Positions 8,708-19,100 of a DNA stretch of 33,216 nt are shown here, in pieces (the first letter of the stretch is position 1; each line of letters starts with the position of its first letter). Location: positions 1-33,216 of the forward strand of contig SICJ01000005.1 of NCBI GenBank assembly GCA_009691505.1, written 5' to 3'. Below the pieces are notes generated by a model. That model was given only the letters and a program-made list of their open reading frames with translations, was not told the origin of the DNA and did not search any database. The translations under genes and the position numbers were made by a program. This DNA comes from Candidatus Parcubacteria bacterium. Lineage in GTDB: Bacteria; Patescibacteriota; Minisyncoccia; Phycocordibacterales; CALRHW01.

Positions 8708-8815
8708 ATGTTATTCCACAAAAAAAATAAAAAAGTGATTCAGATAGTTTGGATGGTGCTTTGTGTGGTCATAATCCTAAGTATGGTGATGCTTTATATA
8801 CCAACAGAGAGATAA
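8708..8815 (+). CDS. 35-aa single-TM small protein (not in supplied ORF list)
   Basis: ATG at 8708 gives MLFHKKNKKVIQIVWMVLCVVIILSMVMLYIPTER*; basic N-terminus plus one hydrophobic helix, followed within 10 bp by a strong terminator. Confidence 0.6.
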   Translation: MLFHKKNKKVIQIVWMVLCVVIILSMVMLYIPTER

Positions 8816-8824
8816 TAAGAAGAG

Positions 8825-8859
8825 GCCCCGCGCGCATGACAGTGCGCGCGGGGCTTTTT
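8825..8859 (+). terminator. strong GC-rich rho-independent terminator
   Basis: Perfect 12-bp stem GCCCCGCGCGCA-tgacag-TGCGCGCGGGGC followed by TTTTTC. Confidence 0.9.
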
Positions 8860-8872
8860 CTTTCCCTTTCTC

Positions 8873-10690
8873 CTACTCCGATTTCACCATTTTCAAAAAA
8901 ACATCATTCGGAATATTCACTTTTCCGAGCGACTGCATTTTTTTCTTTCCTTTTTTCTGCTTTTCACGAAGCTTCATTTTTCGTGTAATATCACCTCCGT
9001 ACATATGCTGAGTCACATCTTTTCGCATCGCAGTAAGCGTGCGAGAAGAAATAATTCTACCAAGAGCCTTACCTTGAATTTTTGTGGTAATCATCTGACG
9101 AGGTAAAATTTTAGAAAGTTTTTCTACAGCTTGCTCTGCCTCCACTTCCACTGTGCGTCGCGACACAACACGAGAAAAAGCAGCTATTGGCTCTTCTGCG
9201 ACGAGTATTTCAAGCTTGACCACATCAGCTGGACGCATGTCTTTCATTTCATAAGAAAGCGAAGCAAAACCAGACGACACACTTTTTATCGTATCAAAGA
9301 AGTTTTTCATTAGCTCGCGGAGGGGCATTTCCATGTGTATCTGCATTCTGTCATCACCAAAAGAATCTGTCTCGCCGACAACCGCTTCATGATCATAAAG
9401 AATTTGCAAAATCGGACTTAAATAATCTGCAGGTGTAATAATAGTCACATTTACCCACGGCTCCATCACACTTTCCACCAAATGTTCTTCTGGAAACTTT
9501 GCTGGGGAGTAAACCATTTCTTTTTTACCGTCACGATAAATAACTTCATAAGTAATACTCGGCGTTGCTACAACTAGATTTAAATTAAACTCTCTGCGTA
9601 GTCGCTCGGTAATAATCTCTAAATGGAGCATTCCTAAAAATCCACATCGAAAACCGCGCCCGAGTGTTCCCGACGATTCTTCTTCAAATGTAAACGATGA
9701 GTCAGAAAGACGGAGCTTGCCGAGAGCTTGTGAAAGCTCCATAAAGTCGTCTTGGCTTTCAGGATAAATAGAAGACCACACGACAGGTCTTGGGCTCATA
9801 TAGCCCGCAAGTGGTGCCAAGATGTCATTTTGTCCTGCGACAGTATCTCCGACAGAGGCGATGCCAGACTCTTTTATACCAGTCACAATGTAACCGATTT
9901 CGCCCGCATTTAAGGATTCGCACGGCGTTTGCGTTGGAGAAAATGTGCCCACTTCAATAGCGTTAAATTTTCCACCAGCAATTTTAAATTGAAGTGGGGT
10001 GTTACGCGACACACTTCCACTAATGACGCGGACATACACCACGACACCTTTGTGATTTGAATATTGAAAATCAAAAACGAGAGAGCGAAGATTTTTTGTT
10101 GACGATGCTTGCGCGAAATTTTGCATAGATTCTTCTGGAATTTTTGGCGGTGGAATAAGTCGCACTATTTCTTTAAGTAAATTCTCTACTCCTTCGCCAG
10201 TTCTTCCAGACACTTCAAGAATTTCTTCTTTCGGACAATTTAAAAGTTTTGCCACTTCTTCGCGGACTTTTTCTGGTTGAGCGAGTGGTGAGTCAATTTT
10301 GGTGAGGACGGGAATTATTTTTAAATGGGACTCGCGTGCCATACCAAGAGTCGTGAGTGTCTGAGCTTGCACGCCCTGAGTCGCGTCCACGAGAAGAAGC
10401 GAGCCCTCCACCGCTTTAAGTGCGCGCGACACTTCGTAAGAAAAATCAATGTGTCCTGGCGTATCTATAAGATTTAAAATATAATCCTGCCCGTCCAGCT
10501 TGTATTTCATTCTCACTGGTTGCATTTTTATAGTAATGCCTCGCTCACGCTCCAGCTCCATAGAATCAAGAACTTGATTCATCATTTTACGCTTTTCTAT
10601 AGTGTGTGTAATTTCAAGCATTCGGTCGGCAAGCGTAGACTTGCCGTGGTCAATATGAGCGATAATAGAAAAATTTCGGATGTGTTGCAT
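8873..10690 (-). CDS. lepA: elongation factor 4 (LepA)
   Basis: MQHIRNFSIIAHIDHGKSTLADRMLE...ERERGITIK...LNLIDTPGHIDFSYEVSRAL; LepA-specific C-terminal region (RKMKLREKQKKGKKKMQSLGKVNIPNDVF). Confidence 0.98.
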   Translation of the reverse strand: MQHIRNFSIIAHIDHGKSTLADRMLEITHTIEKRKMMNQVLDSMELERERGITIKMQPVRMKYKLDGQDYILNLIDTPGHIDFSYEVSRALKAVEGSLLLVDATQGVQAQTLTTLGMARESHLKIIPVLTKIDSPLAQPEKVREEVAKLLNCPKEEILEVSGRTGEGVENLLKEIVRLIPPPKIPEESMQNFAQASSTKNLRSLVFDFQYSNHKGVVVYVRVISGSVSRNTPLQFKIAGGKFNAIEVGTFSPTQTPCESLNAGEIGYIVTGIKESGIASVGDTVAGQNDILAPLAGYMSPRPVVWSSIYPESQDDFMELSQALGKLRLSDSSFTFEEESSGTLGRGFRCGFLGMLHLEIITERLRREFNLNLVVATPSITYEVIYRDGKKEMVYSPAKFPEEHLVESVMEPWVNVTIITPADYLSPILQILYDHEAVVGETDSFGDDRMQIHMEMPLRELMKNFFDTIKSVSSGFASLSYEMKDMRPADVVKLEILVAEEPIAAFSRVVSRRTVEVEAEQAVEKLSKILPRQMITTKIQGKALGRIISSRTLTAMRKDVTQHMYGGDITRKMKLREKQKKGKKKMQSLGKVNIPNDVFLKMVKSE

Positions 10691-10734
10691 AAAAGATATA
10701 GTAACAGAGTTGGGGTGACTTCACAAAAGAAAAA

Positions 10735-12414
10735 TTAGCTCACCTCAGGATCAGGACCTATCACTTTCGCCTTCCAGAATTTTTTGTGCAAAGCAGACCA
10801 TACTTCGTCCACCTCCTTATTTTTCAATAATTTAAGTAAAACTATTCCGCAGAAAATACCTATCAGTCCTGAAAAAAGTCCCTGCATAAAAATACCGAAA
10901 AGCGTGTTTATGTTAAAAATTTCATCAAAAATGTCTAAATATTTGTAAGTTACAAAACCCATGATAATTGATGCAGAAAAACTTTGAAACACGGTAGAAA
11001 GTACGGGCTGTGTAAAGCCTTTGAATTCTTTTTCAAATAAAATCCAATAAATAATAAAACCTATCCAAGAACCGAAAGAATACGCAAGAGGCATCATTAG
11101 CACTATACTTCCAGATAAATCAGTAACCTTGAAAAGTGACTCAACAAAAAATTGGAATACTGGAAATGTACTGAAAAGATAAGTGAATAAAAAACCAAAA
11201 AACACGATACACCCAGAGGAGAAAATGTTTACTGCGAGCGGAGTTTTTGTGTTTCCGCTTGAGTAATATGCGCGAATAAATAAAAGTAAAAGTGACTGCG
11301 GTATCAGTGATACTGCAAAAATAGCTAGACAAGCAGCGGTGAGCTTTGTATCAGTCCAGTTAAATTGCCCTGAACCCAAAATCGTACGCACAATCTGTGC
11401 ACGCAACACCACAAAAAGCATCATCACAGGCATCGAAAGAAAAATAACGTGCTGACACCCAGCGATCATTTGTTCTATAAATTTTTTTCTATCTCCAGAC
11501 ACAAAGTGTCGCGTCAAAATAGGCAGAGCTGCGAGAGAATAACTCACCGCAATAATACTAAGTGGCACTGATTGCAAATTGCTCGCAAAACTAAAAACGG
11601 AAATGGAGCCAGCGACCATAACACTTGCAAGAGCAACGAGCACCAAACGGGCTATTTCTGGTGCAGAAACAGTAAACGCTCGAGGTAAGGAGACAAGTAT
11701 GACCCGTTTTATTTCTGCAAAATGTATCTTGAATGTAAGTTTTGGAAAAAATCCATGAGAAATAATAAATGGAATTTGAATACCGACGTGAAGCAACGCT
11801 CCGATAATAACTCCAAACACTAAACCTTTTACTCCATAAATTGGCGACAAAAAAATCACACCAAAAATAATACCGATATTATAAAGTATTGGACTTAAAG
11901 CATAAATAAAAAAACGATTTGCCATCTGAGTAATACTCCCAAAAAAATTGGAAATGCCGAGCAAAATCGGAGACAAAAGCAAAATCCTACTTAGCTCTAT
12001 GAGCTGTGTCCTACTTTCCCCTACCGCAAATCCGGGAAAAAGGAAATCTACTAAATATGGAATTAGAAAAAAAACAATAACACACACAAATACAATTAAA
12101 AAGAAAAACGCAGAAAAAACAGAATCTATAAATTGTTTTGCTTCATCTTTACTGCGTGATACTTTTTCAATTAAAAATGGGACGAGTACAGAAATAGAAA
12201 CGAGTGAAGCGATGGTGACAAAAATAAAATCAGGAATTCTAAACGCCGTATAATACAAATCTAAAGCATGACTCGCACCAAAATGATTGGCAAAAAGTCG
12301 GTCGCGGACGAGTGCGAGTAGCTGAGAAAAAATCGCAAAAAATCCCAACAAATAAGCTGCTTCGTGAAGCGAGCTTATTTCCTTATTTAAAAAACGGAGT
12401 ATCTTGTGGACCAT
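10735..12414 (-). CDS. murJ: lipid II flippase MurJ / MviN family
   Basis: Polytopic; LVRDRLFANHFGAS..LDLYYTAFRIPDFIF, RAFTVSAPEIARLVLVAL, AVSYSLAALPILTRHF. Confidence 0.93.
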   Translation of the reverse strand: MVHKILRFLNKEISSLHEAAYLLGFFAIFSQLLALVRDRLFANHFGASHALDLYYTAFRIPDFIFVTIASLVSISVLVPFLIEKVSRSKDEAKQFIDSVFSAFFFLIVFVCVIVFFLIPYLVDFLFPGFAVGESRTQLIELSRILLLSPILLGISNFFGSITQMANRFFIYALSPILYNIGIIFGVIFLSPIYGVKGLVFGVIIGALLHVGIQIPFIISHGFFPKLTFKIHFAEIKRVILVSLPRAFTVSAPEIARLVLVALASVMVAGSISVFSFASNLQSVPLSIIAVSYSLAALPILTRHFVSGDRKKFIEQMIAGCQHVIFLSMPVMMLFVVLRAQIVRTILGSGQFNWTDTKLTAACLAIFAVSLIPQSLLLLFIRAYYSSGNTKTPLAVNIFSSGCIVFFGFLFTYLFSTFPVFQFFVESLFKVTDLSGSIVLMMPLAYSFGSWIGFIIYWILFEKEFKGFTQPVLSTVFQSFSASIIMGFVTYKYLDIFDEIFNINTLFGIFMQGLFSGLIGIFCGIVLLKLLKNKEVDEVWSALHKKFWKAKVIGPDPEVS

Positions 12415-12437
12415 TTGTCAGTATTGGTTTTTAGTTT

Positions 12438-14816
12438 CTACTGGTTTTCTGTGTCATCAATAGGCAATTTACTCCTTTTTTCTGGCTTGCCGTCTACTGG
12501 TGGTTTTGCATTTGTAAACGCATCTCTACCTGCATTTAGATTACCTAAAATCAAAGCGACTTCTGCGTTGTCTGGATTTAATACCGCTATATCTTTAAAT
12601 TGTTGTATCGCTTCTGCTTTTTTACCGATCTCATCTAGACTCAAACCGAGAAAATATTTCGCATTGGAATATTGTGGAATAATATTTACTGCTTTACTAA
12701 ATGTGTCTACCGCTCCAGCAAAATTTTTATTATTGTATTTAAGTAAACCTAGCTCAAAAAATACTCCTGCGTCACCGGGTGAAATAACTGATATATTTTC
12801 CATTGAAACAATTGCTCCTGCAACGTTACCTTCAGTGACTTCTATCTGAGAACGGAGAAATAATGCTTCACTATAATTTGGCTTTTGTGATAATGCACGA
12901 GATATATATTCTTTTGCTTTTACAAAATCCTTTTGTGGTGTTGAAAGACGTGCAAGAGAAAGATAAATCTCTGGATTTGAAGGGCTTCTTTTAAGTGCTT
13001 CTTCATAAGCTGAAACTGAGTTTTCAAATGCTTTGTCTACACCGAGCGGAGCAATCTCTTGATAAACTTTTGCGAGAGTTTCCCAATTTCGATAATTTGT
13101 ATTATCTATATCTATCGCTTGACCAGCACTTGCTATCGCGTTTCTTAGAACTGTTTGAAATTCGTTTTTTACTGCTTCTGACACTTGATCACTAGTAACG
13201 CTCGCAACAATTTTATTTAAATGAACAATCCCTAAACTAGCAAAACCTCTAAAATATAGGTCATTTTTATCAAGAGCGATGGCTTGTAACATATAATTTT
13301 CGGCGGTTACAATATCGCTATTTTGTGAAAAACCCACCACTGCTTTGTTGAAATAATAGGCAGACACAAATTTTTCTAATGCAGTATACCCAAACGCGAG
13401 AGAAGAAAACATCGCGAGTATTAATACAAGTATCATAGCAAAACTTGTGCGGGGATGGTGAGAAAAAACTATTTCTTTTGACTTTAAAAATTTTTCTTTA
13501 TGGAGAGAGGCGAAAAATAATCCCGTAAAAAAGAAAGTGAGGACAATGACTACATTACCAGGAACATATACAAAAGACATGGTCCAAAGATAAAGAGAAA
13601 CAAAGAAAGACGAAACTGTGAGATATTTCAAAAGACTGTTTTCAGTTTTTTGAAATAGTGAGACAAAACCTGCACGAAGAAAGAAAGCGAGAAAAACAAT
13701 CCATGCAAGAAAACCAAGGGCGCCAGAAGTCGTGAGAAACGTAGGAATAAAACCAATGGTGTTTGTGAAATGGGTGTTCCAAAAAGGTGTTGTGTTTATA
13801 CCTTCTGGCTTGGAAAGTTGCCACTGTGAAGAAAATCTATTTAAACCAATACCAAAAAGCGGGTTTTTCTCAAGAACCTCTTTAGAAATATCAAAAGTGG
13901 TGCTCCAAGATGGGCGCACCTCCATAATAGAAATATTTAATTTATTTGAAAAAGATTCGCTGAGATTTTTACCGAGAGGTAGAATAAAAGCAATAGATAC
14001 AAACATCACACAAAGGGCGACCACAGAAATGTTTCGCACCTTTTTATTTATTATTTTTCCAGCATAGAAGTTGTAGAAGAAAAACAAAACAGAAACAACG
14101 GCGAGAACCACCCAGTTTAAAGAAAAGTTTATAATAACAAGAAAAACTAAAGCTACCGCAAAAAGAGCGTAAAGAATTCTTTTAAAAACTTTATTAAGAG
14201 AAAACATTTCTATACTAATAATAGAAAGCAGGAGCACTGCTCCATATAAAATACCCAGATCGTATAGTTTTCCGAGAGGATTTGCATCAATAGAAGTGAA
14301 AAGCCCAAAAGATAACGCGCTTGATCCAAAAATAAATCTAACGAGCACAAAGAGGGTGAGTATTACCGTAGAAGCAAAAAATAAAATGTAAGAATAAAAA
14401 ATCCGCTGTTCTTTTTGGAAAAAAGCTCCAGTGAGAAACATCAGTAAAAACATAAACAGCAAAAAAGCAAAGGTATCGATTTCAAAACTATTTCCAATGA
14501 GTGACAAAAAAGGAGCCTGACTCACGATAGCAGAAACCAATAAAACAACTGGCACTAAAGCAGTGAAAAAATACGTCTTCCCCCAAGGCAGATTGAACCT
14601 TCCGTGCTTTAAAATTGAAATAATCACCAAACAGAAAGAAATCACCAGGACAGAAAAAACTAAAATTGTTTTACTAAATGGGAGTGTGAAAAAAAGAGAC
14701 GGGATAAAGAAAATCGGTGTAAAAAATACGATGAGCATAATGCCGATAAATGCTGAGTTTTCTAAACAGAAAAATGATTGGACGCTTTTATTTTTTATAG
14801 GTATGTTTTGTTCCAT
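12438..14816 (-). CDS. O-antigen ligase/Wzy-like polytopic membrane protein with C-terminal TPR repeats
   Basis: Multi-TM N-terminal half with NPLFGIGLNRFSSQW (Wzy_C-like), then TPRs (AYEEALKRSPSNPEIYLSLARL, AKEYISRALSQKPNYSEALFLRSQI, AVDTFSKAVNIIPQYSNAKYFLG). Confidence 0.85.
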   Translation of the reverse strand: MEQNIPIKNKSVQSFFCLENSAFIGIMLIVFFTPIFFIPSLFFTLPFSKTILVFSVLVISFCLVIISILKHGRFNLPWGKTYFFTALVPVVLLVSAIVSQAPFLSLIGNSFEIDTFAFLLFMFLLMFLTGAFFQKEQRIFYSYILFFASTVILTLFVLVRFIFGSSALSFGLFTSIDANPLGKLYDLGILYGAVLLLSIISIEMFSLNKVFKRILYALFAVALVFLVIINFSLNWVVLAVVSVLFFFYNFYAGKIINKKVRNISVVALCVMFVSIAFILPLGKNLSESFSNKLNISIMEVRPSWSTTFDISKEVLEKNPLFGIGLNRFSSQWQLSKPEGINTTPFWNTHFTNTIGFIPTFLTTSGALGFLAWIVFLAFFLRAGFVSLFQKTENSLLKYLTVSSFFVSLYLWTMSFVYVPGNVVIVLTFFFTGLFFASLHKEKFLKSKEIVFSHHPRTSFAMILVLILAMFSSLAFGYTALEKFVSAYYFNKAVVGFSQNSDIVTAENYMLQAIALDKNDLYFRGFASLGIVHLNKIVASVTSDQVSEAVKNEFQTVLRNAIASAGQAIDIDNTNYRNWETLAKVYQEIAPLGVDKAFENSVSAYEEALKRSPSNPEIYLSLARLSTPQKDFVKAKEYISRALSQKPNYSEALFLRSQIEVTEGNVAGAIVSMENISVISPGDAGVFFELGLLKYNNKNFAGAVDTFSKAVNIIPQYSNAKYFLGLSLDEIGKKAEAIQQFKDIAVLNPDNAEVALILGNLNAGRDAFTNAKPPVDGKPEKRSKLPIDDTENQ

Positions 14817-14887
14817 AATTTTCTATGTTATTTTCTACATTATATAGGAATAAAGCACCTATTTCAACGTATTTTTACACACAAAGA

Positions 14888-14909
14888 CCCGCTTTAGGCG
14901 GGCCTTTTT
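14888..14909. terminator. hairpin terminator at the 3' end of RNase P RNA
   Basis: CCCGC-tttag-GCGGG stem with A/T-rich flanks. Confidence 0.65.
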
Positions 14910-14919
14910 GATGTGTTTG

Positions 14920-15293
14920 TCTTGTGTCTATAAGCCGAATTCTGTATCTCTTGCGAGACGATGACTATTTATCTGTCCTGCTCGTTACCGAGCGGATCAA
15001 GCGGCACTCTCTGCTTTCGCAGAGCACGGCCTTGCATACAAGTAAGAATTTAGCCGTTGCAACTCACGCGTTACCGCGCGAGCTTATCCAAAAACTGACT
15101 GTGGCGCTTTCGCGACAAAACTAATTTTTGGATATCGCATCACTTTCGCTTTGCGACGTCTCTGTTCGCATCTCGTGGATTGCTCCAGACGGGCGTTACC
15201 CGCTACTCTTGCCCGCGAGCTGTGAAGCTCGCGGGCCATATGTTCGGACTTTCCTCTATAAGCTTACGCTCACAGCAATCATCCGACACAAGA
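14920..15293 (-). ncRNA. rnpB: RNase P RNA (bacterial type A-like)
   Basis: P1 pairing TCTTGTGTC/GACACAAGA; conserved GAGGAAAGTCCGAACAT, GGGTAACGCCCG, TGCAAGGCC, GCCGCTTGA and ACAGAATTCGGCTTAT on the minus strand. Confidence 0.95.
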
Positions 15294-15414
15294 CTGCCTA
15301 AAAAATACCACGTTTTGCTTAAAAATGCAAATTAGACATATTATTAGTGCGGATATGTTAGGACTTTATCACTTCTTTATAATTCCTTTATTCTTAATAA
15401 GTTAGTATGCACTA

Positions 15415-16056
15415 ATGCGTACCTACATTTTTATTGATGCATCAAACCTTTTTTATGGTTTTGATACTGAATATGGTTGGGAAATAGACTATAATAGACT
15501 TAGGAAATACCTCGTGGAAAAATATTTTGCAATCGAGATTCTTTATTTTGGTGGTATTGATACTGCTGTCGGCATTCAACCAAACAAAGAATACTTTCAC
15601 GATTACTCTGGCGATGAGACAGTAAATATAAAAAACTACGTTGCACACTTTGAAAACATCCTGACAACATATGAAAAACTTTCTCGTGCGCAAATCGCCC
15701 TAATAAAAAAATTTACTCAACAAGTAAAATTTTATCGAAAGATTGAGTCGTTTGGATATAAGTTGTTTTTGAAACCTGTTAAGCGGTTTGACACACAAAG
15801 AAAAGCGAACTGCGACGTGGATCTCACTATTAAGGCAATGGCAAATATTTAGCTATTTGATCGTGTCATAGTTCTATCTGGAGATGGTGACTTTCTTCCA
15901 CTCTACAAATACCTTGAAAGAGAGCACAAGGAGGTGTATGTGTTGGCTCGTAGTTCAAAGACTGCAAGAGAAGCAAAACGTCATTTAGTAGCTAAATTTA
16001 TTGAGATTCGTAAGCTGAAGAATCAAATAGAGTTCTTGGGCAACATCAAAATATAA
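15415..16056 (+). pseudogene. NYN/LabA-like (DUF88) domain protein interrupted by an in-frame TAG at 15850-15852
   Basis: MRTYIFIDASNLFYGF...KRKANCDVDLTIKAMANI*LFDRVIVLSGDGDFLPLYKYLEREHKEVYVLARSSKTAREAKRHLVAKFIEIRKLKNQIEFLGNIKI*; same frame on both sides of the stop. Confidence 0.85.
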
Positions 16057-16063
16057 ACAAAAA

Positions 16064-16090
16064 GAAAAGGACGTACGAAACGTCCTTTTC
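16064..16090. terminator. hairpin terminator after the NYN gene
   Basis: GAAAAGGACGT-acgaa-ACGTCCTTTTC, 11-bp stem. Confidence 0.75.
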
Positions 16091-16143
16091 AGATCTAGTA
16101 ATATAAATATATCAAACCTGTTTTTAATGTCAACACTTATATT

Positions 16144-19100
16144 TTAGTCTCCGCTTTCACCACTTATTTCAACAACACCTGGCGATATTCCCTCTGTTCC
16201 TGTATCTATTAATGGAGTGTCTGCGTCACTGGTTGTTTTTCCAGATTCGCTGTCGCCCGCGCCACCTCCGTCTACGCCACCTCCGCCATCAGTACGTCCG
16301 TCTACGCCACCTCCGCCATCAGTACCTCCGTCTACGCCACCGCTACCACCATCACCCACTCCACCGCCCGTAGTCTGCACCGCTCCACATTCCCCCGCAG
16401 TCGTTTTTGTATTTCCATTTGAAATACTCAAACAATGTGGCTCACCAGTCTTGTCGTCAAAAATAGTTATACCTGTTGGCTTTTCTTTACTTCCCACTGT
16501 GAGCGTTTCTGTTATAAGCTTTTTAAATCCAGCAAATCCTTGGCTGATATTTGCTCCGAGTGAACCCAGATGACTCAATATAGAATCCATAAATCCAGCA
16601 GAAGTCGCAGAAGTTGTGGTTGTCGCGGTCGTAGTTGCAAGACCAAAAGCTATATTTTCAAGAGCAGTAACACGCACATCCAAAGCGTCAAATTTATTTT
16701 GCAAAGATTTTACTCCACCGAGAGTCAAAGTGGCGAGCTTATAAATATCCACATTATCACCGCTTACAGAAAGTATTTCACTTGGCGCATTGTCAGAAAT
16801 AATTCCGAGACGTGACTCGCCTGATCCATCATCTTTATATTGATATGTTGAAATATTTATATTCCTAATTTCATCTAAATAAGAATTGTAATTTTCTTCT
16901 CCAAGTGTGACAACATTTTCCATCAAACTTCTTTTTGCTTTTGCAGTAAAACCAAATGCCTGCACATTACCTATCACGTCAAGTTTTGAAGATGGAGTAG
17001 AAGTGCCGATGCCCACATTGCCTTTATCGTCAGTTGAAATTGCATTTCCAGAATAATATTGAGGATTGAGCTCTACTATAATAGTGCCTTGCAACTCACT
17101 AGAAGCAAGAGCAGATAAAGCCCGCCCGATCACATATCCTGATCCAAGAGCTTTCATACCAATACCAGCAGACGATGAAGTCGTGACCAAATCCCCCACT
17201 TTTATTTTTCCATTTTCATTATTTACCAGCACATTTGCACGACCGTGCATAGCGACTCGTATTGTTTTTTCATTTTCATTTCCTAAAATCTGCGCCGAAC
17301 CGAGTGGATTGCCACCAACAACTCCAATAGTCAAACCGTCATATTTTTTATCCGATTTTTTTACTTTCATACTACTACTGTCATCAATAGATACTATTTC
17401 ACCTTCAGCATAACCCGAAGGTTCTCCGACAAGATATGCTGTAGAAATATTTCCGCCAGTTATTGCATCGTATGGCTGTGATGTAGTATCAAGTGAAGCT
17501 GGAGTACTTCGATTTGGTATTACTTGTCCATCCGGTGGATCGTCAACCCAAAGTCTTATAAAAGAAATTTCTAATTCTCTAGGTGTGAAAGCTACAGTCT
17601 GTGTTACTGCTACAGAAATCACCATAGACAGATTAACTCCTGTCGGAATATTGGTGGAGATAGTGCCAACCTCAGCATCGTTTATAAGAAATGTGGCGAG
17701 CGTTGGTGTGAGCTCTATTCTCATTTTTGCAAATGCGGTTGTAGATGTAGCTATGCCTGTATTAAAACTTGTTTCAACACCAGCTTTTCTAGCAACAGCG
17801 CGCCATGTATTTGTGGAAGATGCGGCAAAATATACACCACTGGTTGGATCAATGTTATACGAATTAGCCAAGGACGTAGGAATTGGATGATTGGTAAAAC
17901 CAATATAATACGCACTAGTAGAACCAGAACCAGCCACTATCGTTGGGGTTCTCACAGATGTTAACATCACTGGATTATTTTCTGGAGCTATAGATAGTGG
18001 ACCTGTTCTTATTGCGAAAGCCTCACCTGCAATAGCGGTGCTTGTGATACCTGCGCGGAGTGTACCATAAGATGGATTGGCGTTGGCTGTAAAAAGATAA
18101 CCTCCATCAAGTGTAGCTGTAGTATCTGTAGCAAATTGTCCGCAGATAGCACCTGTGGGTCTACTATTGGTGAGGGTGCGATCCGATCCAAACATGTCAC
18201 ATCGCAACTCTTTCCATGTAGAATAAATTCTTCCAGCAACTACAAATTGGTCACGGAGCCCAGCTGTTCCAGAATTGGTTGTGGTACCAATGCCGATTCG
18301 TACCCAGTCTAGATTGCCTGTGGTTGTTGAGGTTACATATATCAAAGGTGTTGCCCCCGTAGTCGTTGCAATGACAAGTTGAGGATAACTATCACCCACA
18401 ACAGACAAGTATGCCCACGGAGTGGTAGTACCGATACCGACATTTCCACCGTTTGCAACTATAAAATTTGTCGCAGTAGAAGAACCCACCACAAATTGTG
18501 GAACGCCTGTGGCGAGAGCGTCTGCATTTACTGAAAGGAGTCCCCAAGGAGTGGTCGTACCGATACCCACATTTCCTCCAGTAAACAGTGCGGAAAATGT
18601 AGAATTACTAAAGGTTTTTGTGCCTGTAAATGTTTGTGAGCCAGAGAGGAGAGCAATGTTTGCAGTGTCACTTAGATCACCTGAAGCAATAGTAGACCAA
18701 GCTGGGTTATTTGATGTGCCGGAGTTTTTAAGGAAAGAGTTTGCAGTGCCAGATTTTGTGAGTGCAGAGAATACATTTGATGCTGAGCCGAAAAGAATAT
18801 CACCTTGTGCGATTGTAGTAAGTCCTGTGCCTCCGTAAAGAGCTCCGATAGATGATGTTGCTGATACAAGTCCTGCATTTGCTTGAAGTGGACCGTTTAA
18901 ACCTGTCGCGAGTTGAAGACCACCTGTTCCAGAGACTGTAAGTGCAGTAGTAGAAGCATAAGGAAATGTAGAAGCGGTGGAGGTGGTGGCGGTGAAATAT
19001 GAAGCGACGACTTGTCCGACGACGGAGAGTTTGGCGTAGGGAGAGGTGGTGCCGATACCCACTTTCCCAAGATTTGTAGAAGCGAGTAAAATGTTGCCGA

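Noticed and set aside
12406-12849. Plus-strand 147-aa ORF
   Set aside because: Antisense to the TPR region of the Wzy-like gene; no domain signal.
14924-15124. Plus-strand 66-aa ORF
   Set aside because: Lies antisense inside RNase P RNA.
16265-16354. Possible CRISPR array
   Set aside because: Repeats are contiguous without spacers and lie in frame in a coding sequence; simple tandem repeat.
16217-16573. Plus-strand Pro-rich 118-aa ORF
   Set aside because: Antisense reading of the Gly-rich 30-bp repeat tail; no independent support.
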